A stretch of 64,000 nt of DNA, taken from Opisthocomus hoazin (taxonomy: Eukaryota; Chordata; Aves; Opisthocomiformes; Opisthocomidae). Positions within the stretch are counted from its first letter, which is position 1. Every line of letters starts with the position of its first letter. This document shows positions 63,296 through 64,000 of the stretch, piece after piece. The position numbers and the translations under genes were made by a program. A model generated the notes under the pieces. That model was not told where the DNA came from. It saw only the letters and a program-made list of their open reading frames with translations, and ran no database searches. The stretch lies in contig NC_134414.1 in NCBI RefSeq assembly GCF_030867145.1, positions 22,462,518-22,526,517 of the forward strand, given 5' to 3'.

Positions 63296-63466
63296 TTGGA
63301 CTTGGCAACAACCAGAAGGTCTGTGAAGAGGAAAAGGTGTCGCTCCTGGGTTTGCAGACCCGTCTTCAGCTGCACGTGGCCATCCAGGATGAACGTTCGG
63401 TTGTGGCACATGAAAGACTGCACAAGGGGACATGCCTCAGGGCTGATGGGGGAGAAGCAGCCTTCC
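63296..63466 (-). CDS. ARHGAP20: ARHGAP20 exon 1 in window (PH domain start)
   Basis: 171 bases from the third base of a split codon (residue 1) through residue 57 and two bases of Lys58. Acceptor tttctttttgcag, donor gtgagta. The peptide has CPLVQSFMCHNRTFILDGHV and then LKTGLQTQERHLFLFTDLLV, the first strands of the PH domain. QERHLFLF is highly characteristic. The two-base overhang shows that at least one more coding exon lies upstream, beyond 64 kb. Confidence 0.94.
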
Positions 63467-64000
63467 CTGCAAAAAGAAATAAAGGTAATAAAGCAAAGCG
63501 AATCAACCGATTGCCTGTGAGTGAGAACCGGGCAGCAACTTTCCACACCTACTGCCAAGAGGCAATTTATTTGACCACATTTCAGTGAAAGGTGAGAGAT
63601 AGTTCAGCAGTCTGATTCTGACACAAAATCTGTTAGGGACTGTCCTCACTGAATCTTTTACAGCCCAAACACATGGATAGCATTTAGCAAAATTTAAATA
63701 TAGCCCTCTCCATTTTGTTTATCTGTATTTGTCTCTCTTTGTACTGAAGTCCTAGAGGAAATACCACACCCTCTGCAGGATCTCTGTGAAGACAGTGGAG
63801 ACATATGCATGACAAAGGGTAACTGCACATCCACCTTGGTCAGAAGGAGACTCATACTCCGGGTCCAGAGCAATCTACAGAAATTATTCAGAACCAAGAC
63901 CAAACATGAGGTGCAAGTGAACCTTGCTAGAGACAGACCATGTGCTAGATGCAACCTGAGAAGAGACTGCTCAGCCTCTCTCTCCTAGCACTCGACCCAC
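63467..64000 (-). other. ARHGAP20: ARHGAP20 intron, continues beyond window
   Basis: Upstream of the first PH exon. I searched for the N-terminal exon with the basic RRRSAPSLI-type motif and did not see it, so it lies outside the window. Confidence 0.75.

Larger units (their letters stand above)
28118..63466 (-). other. ARHGAP20: ARHGAP20 (RA-RhoGAP) gene, 5' end outside window
   Basis: Thirteen coding exons, all with GT donors and AG acceptors and compatible phases, join into 863 residues numbered here from the first partial codon at 63466. The layout is PH about 17-121, Ras-association about 133-230, basic/aromatic linker 264-280, RhoGAP about 297-495 and Ser/Pro-rich tail 511-863. Established for the family: GTP-bound Rap1 binds the RA domain and stimulates GAP activity toward Rho, with a role in neurite outgrowth. 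The PH-RA-RhoGAP order separates it from TAGAP, which shares the GAP motif but lacks PH and RA. Exon junctions were placed by hand. From memory the human protein is about 1190 residues, so this copy is distinctly shorter at its C-terminus. Confidence 0.9.

Noticed and set aside
28118..63466. Gene identified as TAGAP
   Set aside because: TAGAP shares a similar GAP motif (GPSTEGIFRR) but lacks PH and Ras-association domains, both present here in frame. The tail motifs also match ARHGAP20.

Overview
The window looks like a stretch of a bird chromosome. It has large split genes with GT-AG introns. Its interspersed repeats are mostly CR1 non-LTR retrotransposons with the (ATTCTRTG)n-type 3' end, plus one truncated retroviral LTR of a type I associate with non-galliform birds. 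I see no bacterial-style operon, CRISPR array, rRNA or tRNA gene. No species can be named from the sequence alone.

Two protein-coding genes are present and they converge tail to tail. On the left, on the + strand, lies the 3' end of FDX1 (adrenodoxin, a mitochondrial [2Fe-2S] ferredoxin): an intron (1-2710), the last coding exon (2711-2825) and a long AU-rich 3' UTR that probably ends near 5.25 kb. On the right, on the - strand, lies most of ARHGAP20 (RA-RhoGAP). Thirteen coding exons were resolved by hand between 63466 and 28209, each with consensus splice sites and matching reading phase. They encode 863 consecutive residues in the order PH domain, Ras-association domain, basic/aromatic linker, RhoGAP domain and serine-rich tail. 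The N-terminal exon(s) and promoter lie beyond 64 kb. From memory, FDX1 and ARHGAP20 are neighbours in this same convergent arrangement in human, which supports both names.

The interval between the genes (about 5.27-28.1 kb) has no recognisable gene. It holds a CpG-rich patch at 6.5-6.9 kb, two CR1 tails (10.7 and 23.7 kb), short tandem duplications, a perfect 10-bp hairpin and a purine tract.

Within the ARHGAP20 introns are a 2.5-kb decayed CR1 copy (43.5-46.0 kb), a younger CR1 piece with an open 280-codon frame (52.26-53.17 kb, antisense to the gene), a CR1 tail (50.4 kb), a further CR1 (57.9-58.7 kb), a (GT/CA)n tract beside an acceptor, and an LTR fragment whose edge lies about 23 bases from a splice donor of the RhoGAP domain.

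I found no convincing new molecular system. The observations most worth following are the unusual ARHGAP20 C-terminus (shorter than the human protein as I remember it, with three ~20-residue Pro/Thr repeats), the LTR beside the donor, direct CR1 repeats around five coding exons, a predicted very short 3' UTR and an orphan CpG-rich patch.
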